DNA of 64,000 bases. It comes from Nostoc sp. FACHB-110. GTDB taxonomy: Bacteria > Cyanobacteriota > Cyanobacteriia > Cyanobacteriales > Nostocaceae. The DNA lies in the NCBI RefSeq assembly GCF_014697425.1, contig NZ_JACJRU010000022.1, positions 1 through 64,000 on the forward strand. Direction: 5' to 3'. The notes beneath the pieces were generated by a model. The model did no database searches, was not told where the DNA came from, and saw only the letters and a program-made list of their open reading frames with translations. Numbering within the stretch: the stretch's first letter is position 1; each line of letters starts with the position of its first letter. The position numbers were made by a program, and so were the translations under genes. Positions 25,291 through 34,900 of the stretch are shown in pieces.

Positions 25291-25896
25291 TCAATCTGTG
25301 ATTGCATTCATCAACACATCTGCAAGACTCATATCTTCTAAGTCTTCTAAGGTGACGGTATCGCAGATATCGAATTTTGCACCAACACTTTGTAATTGAT
25401 CATCTAAAGCTTTGAGAAACTTCGTGGCTTGTGAATCTGTGCCAACTTGAATAATAGATATGGCTAATTCTTCATCTCGTTCCATTTGACGAGTCGCTTG
25501 GATAATTACCTCAAATACGGCTTTGCGATCATCAGGTTCACCATCTGTAATGACTAAGATAGTCTCTCCATTGGGCTTAGTTTTGCCAGCAGCTTTACGA
25601 TGAAAATAGTTATTGATGGCATCTTGAAGTACACCAGCTAAGTTAGTAGTACCAGCAGGGTCATTTTCTAGAAATATCTGGGCAACTTTAGCTGAGGTAA
25701 CATCATCATAACGTTTGAATCTGCCTGAAAATGTGTAAACTGTAATGCCATCTGGGTCAAATTGCTCACATTTGCGTGCTAAAGCAAGAGTCGATTCTTG
25801 AGCTATGTCCCATCTACTTCGACCACCTACCTGGTCAGGGGTAGACATACTACCGCTTTTATCTAGGATTAATGTATAGTCGCGATCGCTCATCAT
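25291..25896 (-). CDS. cytoplasmic vWA domain protein, paralogue 1
   Basis: A 201-residue single vWA domain with an intact MIDAS (DKSGSM, AGTTNLAG, ITDGEPDD), nearly collinear with the adjacent downstream copy. There are two consecutive ATG codons; GAGGA lies 5-8 nt upstream and serves either. The 76-nt spacing to the next vWA start suggests co-transcription. Small soluble vWA proteins in bacteria often pair with AAA ATPases or act in stress or metal-related complexes, but no such partner is seen nearby, so the role is open. Confidence 0.85.
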   Translation of the reverse strand: MMSDRDYTLILDKSGSMSTPDQVGGRSRWDIAQESTLALARKCEQFDPDGITVYTFSGRFKRYDDVTSAKVAQIFLENDPAGTTNLAGVLQDAINNYFHRKAAGKTKPNGETILVITDGEPDDRKAVFEVIIQATRQMERDEELAISIIQVGTDSQATKFLKALDDQLQSVGAKFDICDTVTLEDLEDMSLADVLMNAITD

Positions 25897-26106
25897 ATCT
25901 TCCTCGAAAATTGTTACCTTGTGCTACTAGTCTAGTCTACGAGTCTTGTAGTTCCGCAAGGAATTTAGATATACATTAAAGTATGTAACGTAAATTTTAT
26001 AAAAATATAAATATCATCATCTTCATTAATTTCACATTTGTATTTAATTTTTGTTAGGACTCCGTATATTCACAAAGGCTATTTTTTCAATTTCCGAGCT
26101 AATAGA

Positions 26107-26148
26107 TAATAGGATACAGGTTTTGATACTGTTCCCTGTATCCTATTA
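26107..26148 (-). terminator. hairpin downstream of the Tudor-like gene
   Basis: TAATAGGATACAGG (26107-26120) and CCTGTATCCTATTA (26135-26148) form a perfect 14-bp stem with a 14-nt loop. It begins 13 nt after the stop of the minus-strand gene ending at 26162. There is no clear T-run, so termination is likely but not certain. Confidence 0.5.
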
Positions 26149-26161
26149 CTTACTGTGATAG

Positions 26162-27487
26162 TTAGACAATTTCTTCTACATCTAACCACTCATCATAAGA
26201 TGAGTCATAACCAACATAATGAACGTAGTATTGTTGACCGCGAATTTCTTCAATTATGGCGGTGTACCATTCTTCATTATCTTCATCCCAATATTTTACT
26301 TTTTGACCAACAGCATATCCGTTATCATCAGCTGATTCATAGTCACGAGTCCGAATATTTTCTTCACCAACCCACTCGTTAGAAGATGAACCAGACCCAA
26401 CATAATTAATATAGAATTGGTCATCTTTAATTCTTTGAATTGTTGCTTGATACCAATCTTCTTCTTCGTCGTTCCAAACTTCTACACTACTATTTACCGC
26501 ATACTGAGCAGTATTTGACTTAGATTTAGTAGCATTAGTAGCAGATGAACTATCTTGTTTTTGTGGCTGTTTTGCTTCTTCGGCAATTTCAGCTTTAACT
26601 AGATTGTGAGCTTGTAAAATCAGACTGCGAGCCACAGTTTGAATGCCAGTATGCTCGTAGTAATTTGTAGTTTGATCTAAGAAGGCGGCAACAAAGTCTA
26701 AATTATCGTCAGCAATTTGAATAAAACTACTCAAACCACCAGCAATTGATTGGGGCGTAACACCTGTCTTGGCTACTAAGCCATTCATCCAACCTTGCAC
26801 CGAGTTAAAACCTTGGGCAATAAAACCAACTTTATCAGATGGAGTATTACCTGGCAACGAACTATTAACAGCTTGGAAGATGGGATTTTGAGCGATCGCA
26901 TTACCAGTGTCAGCACCGCTAATCATTGATTGAATTTTAGCCAGAAAGTCGGGGCCTAAGGGTAAAATTCCATCTATACACACCAATGCAGCCATCCGCA
27001 TCAGGGAAGCATTTTGATAATTGTTAGCCAGAGAATTAGCAAACTCTTGGGGGTTAGGTTGCGGAATGCCGTTAATTTTACAAAAGGCAATAATTTCCAC
27101 CGCAATTTTCAGAACTAAATCTACTGTTTGGGTGACATCGGCTTTGGGTGTAATGTTGCCTAAAAAAGAGAGAAAACCGATTTTTTCCCCAACTTTATTA
27201 GCTAAAGCCGCAGTTGCCATTGCTGTGTCAGCTTTATCGATGATTTGATAAAGTTTGATCGCTGCTTGATAACCGTGTTTTGGGTCTATATATAATGCCG
27301 CCGCACGATCGCGAATTCTTTGAATAACTTTAGCATCGGTTTCGCCAGTAATTGCACGGATACTATTGTCAAATCCTACCAAATTATCCCACTGCCCTGG
27401 TGCAACATAATCGAGGGCTTTTAACACTTTGACAGTAATATTGTCACTGGGTAACTCGTCAACCAATTGAATAATGGATTTGTCCAT
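26162..27487 (-). CDS. helical protein with two C-terminal Tudor/chromo-barrel-like domains
   Basis: A 441-residue protein. The N-terminal 300 residues are helical and unrecognised (MDKSIIQLVDELPSD onward). After a Lys/Gln/Ser linker come two similar domains (about 335-385 and 393-441) with the pattern DWYQATI...FYINYVG...NEWVGEENI and EWYTAII...YYVHYVGYDSSYDEWLDVEEI. This closely resembles the eukaryotic Tudor-knot/chromo-barrel fold (MRG15/Esa1 type), which binds methyl-lysine or RNA. No signal peptide. I used ATG 27487, which has GAGG 9 nt upstream, not an upstream GTG. It lies upstream of the two vWA genes on the same strand (265-nt gap). Function unknown. Confidence 0.8.
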   Translation of the reverse strand: MDKSIIQLVDELPSDNITVKVLKALDYVAPGQWDNLVGFDNSIRAITGETDAKVIQRIRDRAAALYIDPKHGYQAAIKLYQIIDKADTAMATAALANKVGEKIGFLSFLGNITPKADVTQTVDLVLKIAVEIIAFCKINGIPQPNPQEFANSLANNYQNASLMRMAALVCIDGILPLGPDFLAKIQSMISGADTGNAIAQNPIFQAVNSSLPGNTPSDKVGFIAQGFNSVQGWMNGLVAKTGVTPQSIAGGLSSFIQIADDNLDFVAAFLDQTTNYYEHTGIQTVARSLILQAHNLVKAEIAEEAKQPQKQDSSSATNATKSKSNTAQYAVNSSVEVWNDEEEDWYQATIQRIKDDQFYINYVGSGSSSNEWVGEENIRTRDYESADDNGYAVGQKVKYWDEDNEEWYTAIIEEIRGQQYYVHYVGYDSSYDEWLDVEEIV

Positions 27488-27586
27488 CAGTAAGATCCTC
27501 ACTCTGGAAAATAAACCTTATTGGTTAGAATTCCCCGAAATCACGCCAAAGTAACTTGAATAAAAAACTCCCTCAGTTTGACCAAA

Positions 27587-27662
27587 ACGGGGTGTGGGTT
27601 GTGGGGTGTAGGTTAGAGGTTGTTTTGCCACACCCCATAGGGTACAAGCTCCTGCTTTTAAG
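27587..27662 (-). repeat. heptamer-type dispersed repeat with hairpin
   Basis: GGGGTGTGG (27589-27597) pairs with CCACACCCC (27628-27636). The minus-strand reading GGAGCTTGTACC...GGGGTGTGG resembles AGGGGCTTGTACC...GGGTGTG at 21304-21328, so this is another copy of the same intergenic repeat family in inverse orientation. Confidence 0.5.
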
Positions 27663-27836
27663 TATGGAGAAAATAAAAACAGATGTTCCCGATTGGGGGA
27701 AGTGGTTGGCGTAGTTTTGAGTTTGGGGCGATCGCTACGGGTTGAGGCAATACTTTGTACGTTTATGAGAACTTTAAAACTTTCATAAACGTAACAAATA
27801 AGCTTGGACAATCGCTCTAAGTTAGGGCAAAAAAAT

Positions 27837-28111
27837 TTAGCTGCTTGGTTGAAGAAAAACTTTGGCTTTCACTGAGCTTTCTTGCATGGTATCACCATCC
27901 GAATCTAGCAAGACCAATTTTTTAGTTTTACGAATCGGAGCCTGTGATGTTTGGGGAGTTGGTGGCGGGGTCAGGCTGAGGGTAGAGTGTCTGTTGGGGG
28001 CGACTTTCAAGGGATCTGTACGTCCAGAACCTTTATTTGGCGAGCTTTAGAGGCGATTTTCGCCCCTTGAAGTTTAAGACAATTAAATTTTAATTGTGCT
28101 TGGGAGTTCAC
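27837..28111 (-). pseudogene. small frameshifted gene of unknown function
   Basis: On the minus strand a GTG at 28111 preceded by AAGAAG opens a frame (MNSQAQLKFNCLKLQGAKIA) that stops after 34 codons. Near 28046 a second frame, open for about 69 codons without its own start, continues with Pro/Thr/Gln-rich sequence and the ending KKLVLLDSDGDTMQESSVKA...PSS before a TAA at 27837. Together they would give a protein of about 94 residues with one frameshift. It is not a family I recognise. It follows the TonB receptor gene by 69 nt on the same strand. Confidence 0.35.
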
Positions 28112-28180
28112 ATCTTCTTAATTCCCCACATCCAAAAGCATGATAGGTAATGGATTTGGCGTTATCTTAGTGCCATTCGG

Positions 28181-30736
28181 TTAGAAACTTGTGCGAATTT
28201 GAAAACCAAAGGTGCGTCTATCTCCATAAGATACTAGGGCATCCGGTGGTCTGAAAGCAGTGGTGACATATGTCTCGTCAAAAATATTGTTGACATAAAA
28301 ATAGATGCCGTAATTTTTCCCTTCGTAACCTAGACGAGTATTGAATAGTGCGAAAGGACTTTGTTTGATGGTGTTGGCTTCATCAAAAAAGTAAGTACCG
28401 ATTCCTTGCCATTCGACTCTAGTAAATATTCCACCTTGACTACGATATTGCAACGCTAGGTTATAGGTATATTCAGGCGCGAAAGTCAACCGCTTACCCT
28501 GAAAGTTTTGTCCGGTAAACGGGTTAGTGTATTTCGTAAATTGCCCATCGGCGTAGCCAAACCCAGCAATAATATCTAATCCATCAATCGGTGTTGCTTT
28601 GACTTCTAGTTCTACACCTTTAATCTCAACTTCTGCGTTGGCATTATCACGAGTAAAACCGTCATCACCGATGACAGATACTTGATAATCGTTGACTTCA
28701 TTCCAAAAGGCGGCAAAGTTGGCGATGAGGCGATTATCTAACCAAGATGATTTGACACCGACTTCATAGTTCCACGATTTTTCTGGTCGCACTACCAATA
28801 ACGTTGGATTTTCGGTGCTGTAGTTTTGAGTTGGCGGTTTATAGCCACGAGTGACGCTACCGTAGACTGAAAGATTCTCGTTGAAGGCGTATTGTAGGGC
28901 GAACTTAGGCAGTAAAACATCATCAGAAACAGTGGCATTGTTGTAGCTGATCCCAAAAGGCACTTCACCGCTAGCAGCTTGAAACACTCTGCGGCGGTCT
29001 AATTCTTCGCGGTTGCTTTCATAACGTAATCCAGCAGTGAGTGTGAGTGGTGCAATGAGTTGATAATCAACTTGACCAAAGAAAGCGTAGGTTGTTTGAT
29101 TGTAAGTTGCTGAAGTATTATCAGCACCTGGCTCGGTTAATCCAAAGGTGGCGGCTCCTAGTGGGGTGTAGATTGTCGATTGTGGATCTAAGATTAAATC
29201 TCTGTACTGATAGTAACCACCAACTAACCAACGAAAGCGATCGCTAGCCACAGGAGATTGGATTCTCAGTTCTTGACTCCAAATAGTCGAAGTAATTTGT
29301 GAATTGTATCTTCCTAAATTATCTGCACTATAGTCTGCGTCAGCTTTATAACCAAAATCCGTAAAGTTATGAGAGGTAATGGAAGTGAAGCGCAAAGCAG
29401 GGCCATCATAAGCAACACGCAATGATTGAGTATTGATGGACAAGTCAGTAGCACCGCGATCATTCAAAGCTGTTTTAAATTTATCTTTTTGACTAAGAGG
29501 CACAAAAGTATTATTGCCATCTCGATTTCCTGCCCCGATCGCATTGAATGAAATATTCCATTCGGGTGTTGGTGTCCAAACAATATTAGCGCGTCCACCG
29601 ATACTAGATTGGGGATTGTCGCTTTCATGCAAAAAAGTATTTTCTGTGAACCCATCCCGTGAATTGTAAGCTCCTGACAAGCGAAACCCTAACTTATCCG
29701 GGATGATGGTATTACTCAAAGACAACTGTGCTTGATATTGATTGTAATTTCCATAACCAAAGCTGACATTAAATTCTGGTTGTTCGCTGGGTGGACGACT
29801 GATAATATTGACCACTCCAGCTTGGCTATTACGACCATAGAGAGTGCTTTGTGGCCCTTTAAGAATTTCTGCTCGTTCTAAGTCAAATAAAACTCCCGGA
29901 AGAAACTGGTGAGCATTTTCGTAGGGGACATCATCAATATAAAATCCAACTGTATCTCGCGTCAGATAATTGCTATTACTCAAACCCCGAATGCTATAGA
30001 AGTTAAAGGCGCGATCGCTGGTAGTTGTAAAAAAGTTAGGCGTATTCGCCGCAATCCCCCGAATTGAGTTAATTTGTGCATCTTCTATTTCTTTTCTGGG
30101 CAGAACCGTTAAACTAATTGGCACATCTTGGGGGTTTGCTGGTGTTTTCTCGGCTGTAACCACTAGCTCGATGTCACTCGGTGCAGGCGCAGATAAACTG
30201 AATATTAAATTGCGATCGCTGTTAATCACTTGGGCGGTGGGTGTGCCTTCTGTACCAGTTACACTCATGCGGATAGTTTTGTTATCTAGTTGAGTGATTG
30301 TCACTAAAGCAATTCCCACTGCGGGGTCTTGAGCTTGAAAATCCTGACCTTCTGGCAAAGCCAATACAGCATTTGGTATATCTGCAATCAGTGTATTGTC
30401 ATTGCTAGAAGAAGTAGTTATTATTAATCGTTCTCCTGTGGAAGTTGCCATAACAACCTCTAAACCTGTTTTGGTAGGGTTGAGACGCACACCTGTGACT
30501 TGAATAGTTGTAGGGTTTTGGGCAACAGTTGTTTTGTCTATTGCTGGTTGCCCTTGATACAAGATTTCTGCATGAGTGTTCGGTAACTTAATTTCACTCA
30601 GATTCGGTATTTCTGAGATTTGCTTGAGTGATGTATCGGCAGTTTTTTGCTCGGCTTGAGCATTTTTTGTTTGTATGGATAGTCCTACAAGTAAACTCAA
30701 GGCGAAAATTTGCAGTAAGAAACAACACCGTTTCAC
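28181..30736 (-). CDS. TonB-dependent outer-membrane receptor with AMIN domain
   Basis: An 851-residue outer-membrane receptor for an iron complex or other nutrient. There is a signal peptide (about 1-28, ending AQA), an AMIN domain (about 75-185, IQVTGVRLNPTKTGLEVVM) that in cyanobacterial receptors replaces the usual N-terminal module and may bind peptidoglycan, a TonB plug (about 200-310, LKGPQSTLYGRNSQAGVVNI), and a 22-strand barrel ending in aromatic FQIRTSF. The barrel end (YVNNIFDETYV) resembles FyuA-type siderophore receptors. The start is GTG with GAGGA 7 nt upstream. The ligand is unknown. Proximity to an NRPS cluster raises the possibility that it imports a peptide siderophore, but no chelating chemistry is evident. 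Confidence 0.9.
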   Translation of the reverse strand: MKRCCFLLQIFALSLLVGLSIQTKNAQAEQKTADTSLKQISEIPNLSEIKLPNTHAEILYQGQPAIDKTTVAQNPTTIQVTGVRLNPTKTGLEVVMATSTGERLIITTSSSNDNTLIADIPNAVLALPEGQDFQAQDPAVGIALVTITQLDNKTIRMSVTGTEGTPTAQVINSDRNLIFSLSAPAPSDIELVVTAEKTPANPQDVPISLTVLPRKEIEDAQINSIRGIAANTPNFFTTTSDRAFNFYSIRGLSNSNYLTRDTVGFYIDDVPYENAHQFLPGVLFDLERAEILKGPQSTLYGRNSQAGVVNIISRPPSEQPEFNVSFGYGNYNQYQAQLSLSNTIIPDKLGFRLSGAYNSRDGFTENTFLHESDNPQSSIGGRANIVWTPTPEWNISFNAIGAGNRDGNNTFVPLSQKDKFKTALNDRGATDLSINTQSLRVAYDGPALRFTSITSHNFTDFGYKADADYSADNLGRYNSQITSTIWSQELRIQSPVASDRFRWLVGGYYQYRDLILDPQSTIYTPLGAATFGLTEPGADNTSATYNQTTYAFFGQVDYQLIAPLTLTAGLRYESNREELDRRRVFQAASGEVPFGISYNNATVSDDVLLPKFALQYAFNENLSVYGSVTRGYKPPTQNYSTENPTLLVVRPEKSWNYEVGVKSSWLDNRLIANFAAFWNEVNDYQVSVIGDDGFTRDNANAEVEIKGVELEVKATPIDGLDIIAGFGYADGQFTKYTNPFTGQNFQGKRLTFAPEYTYNLALQYRSQGGIFTRVEWQGIGTYFFDEANTIKQSPFALFNTRLGYEGKNYGIYFYVNNIFDETYVTTAFRPPDALVSYGDRRTFGFQIRTSF

Positions 30737-30876
30737 TTTTTTTCCTCATACCCTGACCAAAACTGTGTTTATCTTTTTACCTCTGCTTACTAGTTGTCAA
30801 AAGACAGAGTGTCAAACTTATCGCAGAATTCAGGAGTCATACCGTTTCACTTTAAGTTTGATACAAATGGGGGTCA

Positions 30877-30899
30877 GGGGAGGGAAAAGTTCTCTCCCC
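30877..30899 (-). terminator. hairpin downstream of the aldo/keto reductase gene
   Basis: GGGGAGGGAA (30877-30886) pairs with TTCTCTCCCC (30890-30899) with one G-T pair and a 3-nt loop. It is located about 40 nt after the minus-strand stop at 30938 and before the TonB receptor gene. No T-run. Confidence 0.45.
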
Positions 30900-30937
30900 C
30901 TGCTCGACCTACAGGGCAAATTTGGGTTGGTGAACTA

Positions 30938-31894
30938 CTAGTAGCGATCGCCTGCAACAATCCCCTTTGGGACTACGGCTTCAATCCGCTCCAAATCTTC
31001 TGGAGTGAGAACAATTTCACTCGCTGCAATGTTTTCTTCTAAATAAGTGCGCCGCTTTGTACCAGGAATCGCCACAATATCTTCACTTTGAGCTAACACC
31101 CAAGCCAAAGCAAGTTGGCTTGGTTTGGCTTGCTTTTCAGCAGCGATTTCTCTGAATTTTTCGACTAATTGCAAATTTTTCTGAAAATTATCACCTTGGT
31201 AACGGGGGTTAGTTCTACGATAATCATCCTCTGCTATGTCTTCAGGATGAGTAATTGCACCAGACAAAAACCCACGCCCAAGCGGACTAAAAGCGACAAA
31301 TCCAATTCCTAGTTCCTGTACAGTCGCAAAAATTTCACCTTCCGGGTCACGAGTCCACAAGGAATACTCTGATTGTAGTGCGGTAATCGGGTGAACTGCG
31401 TGCGCCCGGCGAATTGTCTCTGGTGGAGCTTCCGACAGTCCCAGATAGCGCACTTTCCCAAGTTCTACCAACTCTTTCATTGCTCCTACTGTATCTTCTA
31501 TCGGCACAGTGGGATCTACGCGATGTTGGTAGTACAAATCTATGACATCGACACCCAAACGTTTGAGTGAAGCGTCGCAAGCTTGATGAACATATTCCGG
31601 TTTGCCACAAATGCCTTGCCAAGCCCCATCGGCACTACGAACACCACCAAATTTAGTTGCTATTACTACTTTGTCTCGATGTTCCTTGACTGCTTTACCG
31701 ACTAATTCTTCATTGGTAAAAGGCCCATAGACATCAGCACTATCAAAAAAATTCACCCCAAGTTCTAAGGCGCGATGAATGGTGGCGATCGCTTCGGTAT
31801 CATTACGACCACTGTAGAAGTCAGACATCCCCATACAGCCGAGTCCCAATTGAGAAACTTCTAACCCTTGTTGGCCTAATTTTCTAGTTTTCAT
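30938..31894 (-). CDS. aldo/keto reductase
   Basis: A 318-residue NADPH-dependent aldo/keto reductase of the (alpha/beta)8 superfamily. The catalytic tetrad is visible: Asp and Tyr in NFFDSADVYG (about 50-60), Lys in VIATKFG, and His in LYYQHRVDP. The C-terminal NADP site includes IPGTKRRTYLEEN. It reduces aldehydes or ketones in the cytoplasm. It starts 98 nt after the NRPS stop on the same strand, with a hairpin between. Because the NRPS releases its product as an aldehyde, this enzyme could reduce it to the alcohol, but it also looks like a common housekeeping AKR, so membership of the cluster is only possible. Confidence 0.9.
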   Translation of the reverse strand: MKTRKLGQQGLEVSQLGLGCMGMSDFYSGRNDTEAIATIHRALELGVNFFDSADVYGPFTNEELVGKAVKEHRDKVVIATKFGGVRSADGAWQGICGKPEYVHQACDASLKRLGVDVIDLYYQHRVDPTVPIEDTVGAMKELVELGKVRYLGLSEAPPETIRRAHAVHPITALQSEYSLWTRDPEGEIFATVQELGIGFVAFSPLGRGFLSGAITHPEDIAEDDYRRTNPRYQGDNFQKNLQLVEKFREIAAEKQAKPSQLALAWVLAQSEDIVAIPGTKRRTYLEENIAASEIVLTPEDLERIEAVVPKGIVAGDRY

Positions 31895-31950
31895 CTCATA
31901 GTTTCCTAGTTATTTCAGTGGTTTGAACGTATATCAATGTATTGTGTGCA

Positions 31951-31981
31951 GATCCCAGAACTTTCTAAGAAGTCCGGGATC
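31951..31981 (-). terminator. terminator-like hairpin after the NRPS gene
   Basis: GATCCC (31951-31956) and GGGATC (31976-31981) close an imperfect longer stem (AGAACTT opposite AAGTCC) directly after the NRPS stop at 31992. It probably ends or attenuates the long PKS-NRPS transcript before the aldo/keto reductase gene. Confidence 0.5.
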
Positions 31982-31991
31982 TATTTCCCGT

Positions 31992-34900
31992 CTAGTTTTT
32001 GCGTTCTATTTGATTTGGCACTAATCCCTTGATGATGAAATCAGCCAAATATTTCTGAATGAATTTTTCCTCAATAGCAGGGAAAACAATGTCTGTACCT
32101 GCTAATCCAGCAAGAGTATTAGTCAAGTCGAACTCAGGAGGTTGATTGGTGTTCTCAGCTTTCTCTTGAGAATCGCTTTCTATGTTCTGTTCCCCAACTA
32201 TGGCCAGAAGAGATTGTAAAACTGGGTTGGCAGATTCTTGATTAGTGCGGATGAGGTGCGATCGCCACTCTGGAAAGGAAACCTCCTCTAATCGATAGCC
32301 CAAAGCCCGAATGCAGTTAAACACGTTACTCATCAGCGTGGGACGAGGATTGACCAAGTGAAACGCTTTACCCAAAGACTCTTGCTGCTGGGAGAGATGA
32401 ATAATTGCGCGGCTCATATAGTCAATGGGAATCACGTTTTCTTGCCAACCATCTAATTTGGGAACCATTCCTAACTGAATACAGCCGGGGATAAATCTGG
32501 ATAACAAATCGTCAGGATTGCAGACACCTGTTTGGGTGTGTCCGATGATTCTACAGGATCTGTAAATCGAAACAGGCAGTCCGCGATCGCGCGCACTCAT
32601 CACCAATTTTTCGGCTACCCACTTACTTTCGGAATAGCCACTATTAATATCTTCGCTGTGTTCCAGGGGATCGGATTCCCAAATTTTTGTCGCTTGCGAA
32701 TAAGCTGGTGAACCAAATACACTCATTGTGGAAATGTGGTGGACAGGCTTGAGCTTAATTTCGCTGGCTAACCGCAACACTTCCTGGGTTCCCAAAACGT
32801 TAGCAGCTTTGAGGACTGAGTAAGGATAAACAGCATTTACCCATGCGCCATTGTGATAAATGATATCAATCTTGCTGGCTAAATCTTGGAACTGGGATGG
32901 AGAAAGACCGAGTAATGGTTTTGACAAATCCCCCAGTATCGGTATAATCCTCGAACTGAACACATCTCGCCACAATTGGCAAGATACCATTTGGCTTTGC
33001 ACCTTTTGTTTAGCTTGTTGTTCATCAGCAGCACGCACCAAACAATAGATATCAGCCTGGGTTTGTTCTAAGAGTTCATAGAGTAAATAACCGCCAAGAA
33101 AACCAGTGGCTCCGGTCAAAAAGATACTCTGTGGTTCCCTGGTATAGGTAAAAGATAAAAGATGAGGCTGAATGGCTGGATCTAAAATCGCGTCCGCGTT
33201 TAAAGCCTGCTGTGTATTGCCGACAATTGTAGGAGAATTTTCCAGTTTGGCGGCAATTGTCGCAGCTAGTTCAGCTACAGTGGGGTTGTCAAACAGCGAT
33301 CGCAACGGCAATTCGATTTTCAGTGCTTTTCGCACTTGAGATATAACTTGAGTGGCTTTGAGAGAATGTCCACCCATTTCAAAAAAGTTATCCTGTACCC
33401 CAACCTTGTCGATTTTCAGCGACTCAGCCCAAATCCTGGCTAACATTTCCTCAATCGGCGTGCGCGGAGCGACAAAAGACTGTTTGAGTTCGAGATGCAA
33501 ATCTGGTGCAGGTAAAGCGCGACGGTCTACTTTACCATTAGGTGTCAGAGGTAGGGACTCTAGCACCACAAACGCATCAGGAACCATATAATCTGGGACT
33601 CGCTGTTTCAGGAAGAGGCGCAAGTCACTCATTGTCGGTGCTTCTTCCTGAAGCGGGACAACATAAGCCACCAATTGCTTGTTACCGGGAATACTTTCTC
33701 TGGCAATCAAGACAGTCTCTCTCACACCGGGATGCTGGCTCAGTACCGCTTCAATTTCGCCCAACTCAATGCGGAATCCCCGGATTTTCACTTGACCATC
33801 AATACGTCCCAAGTATTCAATATTGCCATCCGGTAAATAACGCGCCAAATCCCCTGTTTTATATAATTTTGAATTATTGAAGGGGTTGGGGATGAATTTT
33901 TCTGCTGTCAATTCTGGACGGTTGAAGTAGCCTCTAGCCAAACCTGCACCGCCAATATGCAGTTCTCCAGGCACACCTACAGGTACTGGTTGTAAGTTAC
34001 TGTCTAGGATGTATATTTGGGTGTTCGGGAGGGGGCGACCAATAGGAACAGAGGACAAGGTAGCGGCAACCATGTCGGTAGATAAGGCATAGCAACTGGC
34101 TTGAATTGTCGTTTCCGTAGGGCCGTAACCGTTAACCAACTGTGGAGGAGTATCTAATTGATCCAAGTCGGCATTTTGCTCTAAGTATTCGTACCACAGC
34201 TTGACTTTTTCTGGTAGCAGTTGTTCTCCACCAACAGTGATCAGTCGCAGACTGGGCGAAAGACTCTTGTTTGTTTGAGCCAGTTCTGTAATTAACTCAT
34301 GCCAGTAGGCTGTTGGTAGATTCATGATGGTGATTTGCCAACGTTGAATACCTTCGACAAAATCAGCCCAGGAATCTAACATTTGTTCTGTGCGTAATAC
34401 CAATGTCCCGCCAGCAGTTAAGCAGGGATAAACATCTTTAGCAAAGACATCGAAACTAAAAGAACTAAACTGGAGGACGGCATCTTTTTGACTCATGCTC
34501 CATCGTACTTGCTCGACTTTTGTAAAGTTGACCAAAGAACAATGTTCAATCATCACCCCTTTAGGTTTGCCTGTAGAACCCGAGGTATAAATTACATAAG
34601 CCAGATCAGTTGCTTGGACGTTGCTGATGGGATTATCTTGACTGAATTGTGCGATCGCCTCAGCATCCGTATCCAAACAAACCTTGTACTGAGCGTAGTC
34701 GAAGTCAAGCTGTGCTTGATGCTCAGGTAGTCTGTATAACAGTGCCTGTTGAGTCACCAGCACGGAAACTTGAGCATCTTCCAACATGAATGCTAAACGC
34801 TCGCTGGGATATTTACTGTCAAGGGGTACATAAGCTCCACCAGCTTTGAGAATTCCCAATATTCCCACGATCATTTCTAGGGAGCGTTTCACACAAATGC

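Larger units (their letters stand above)
27488..28180. other. intergenic region with repeats and a small gene remnant
   Basis: These 693 bases separate the Tudor-like gene from the TonB receptor gene. They contain a heptamer-repeat hairpin at 27587-27662, a HIP1 site near 27729, and a probable frameshifted small gene at 27837-28111, listed separately. An ATG-started frame on the plus strand over the remnant is its antisense shadow. Confidence 0.5.

Noticed and set aside
27862..28050. 62-codon plus-strand frame
   Set aside because: It is antisense to the frameshifted minus-strand gene remnant, which has the more protein-like composition.
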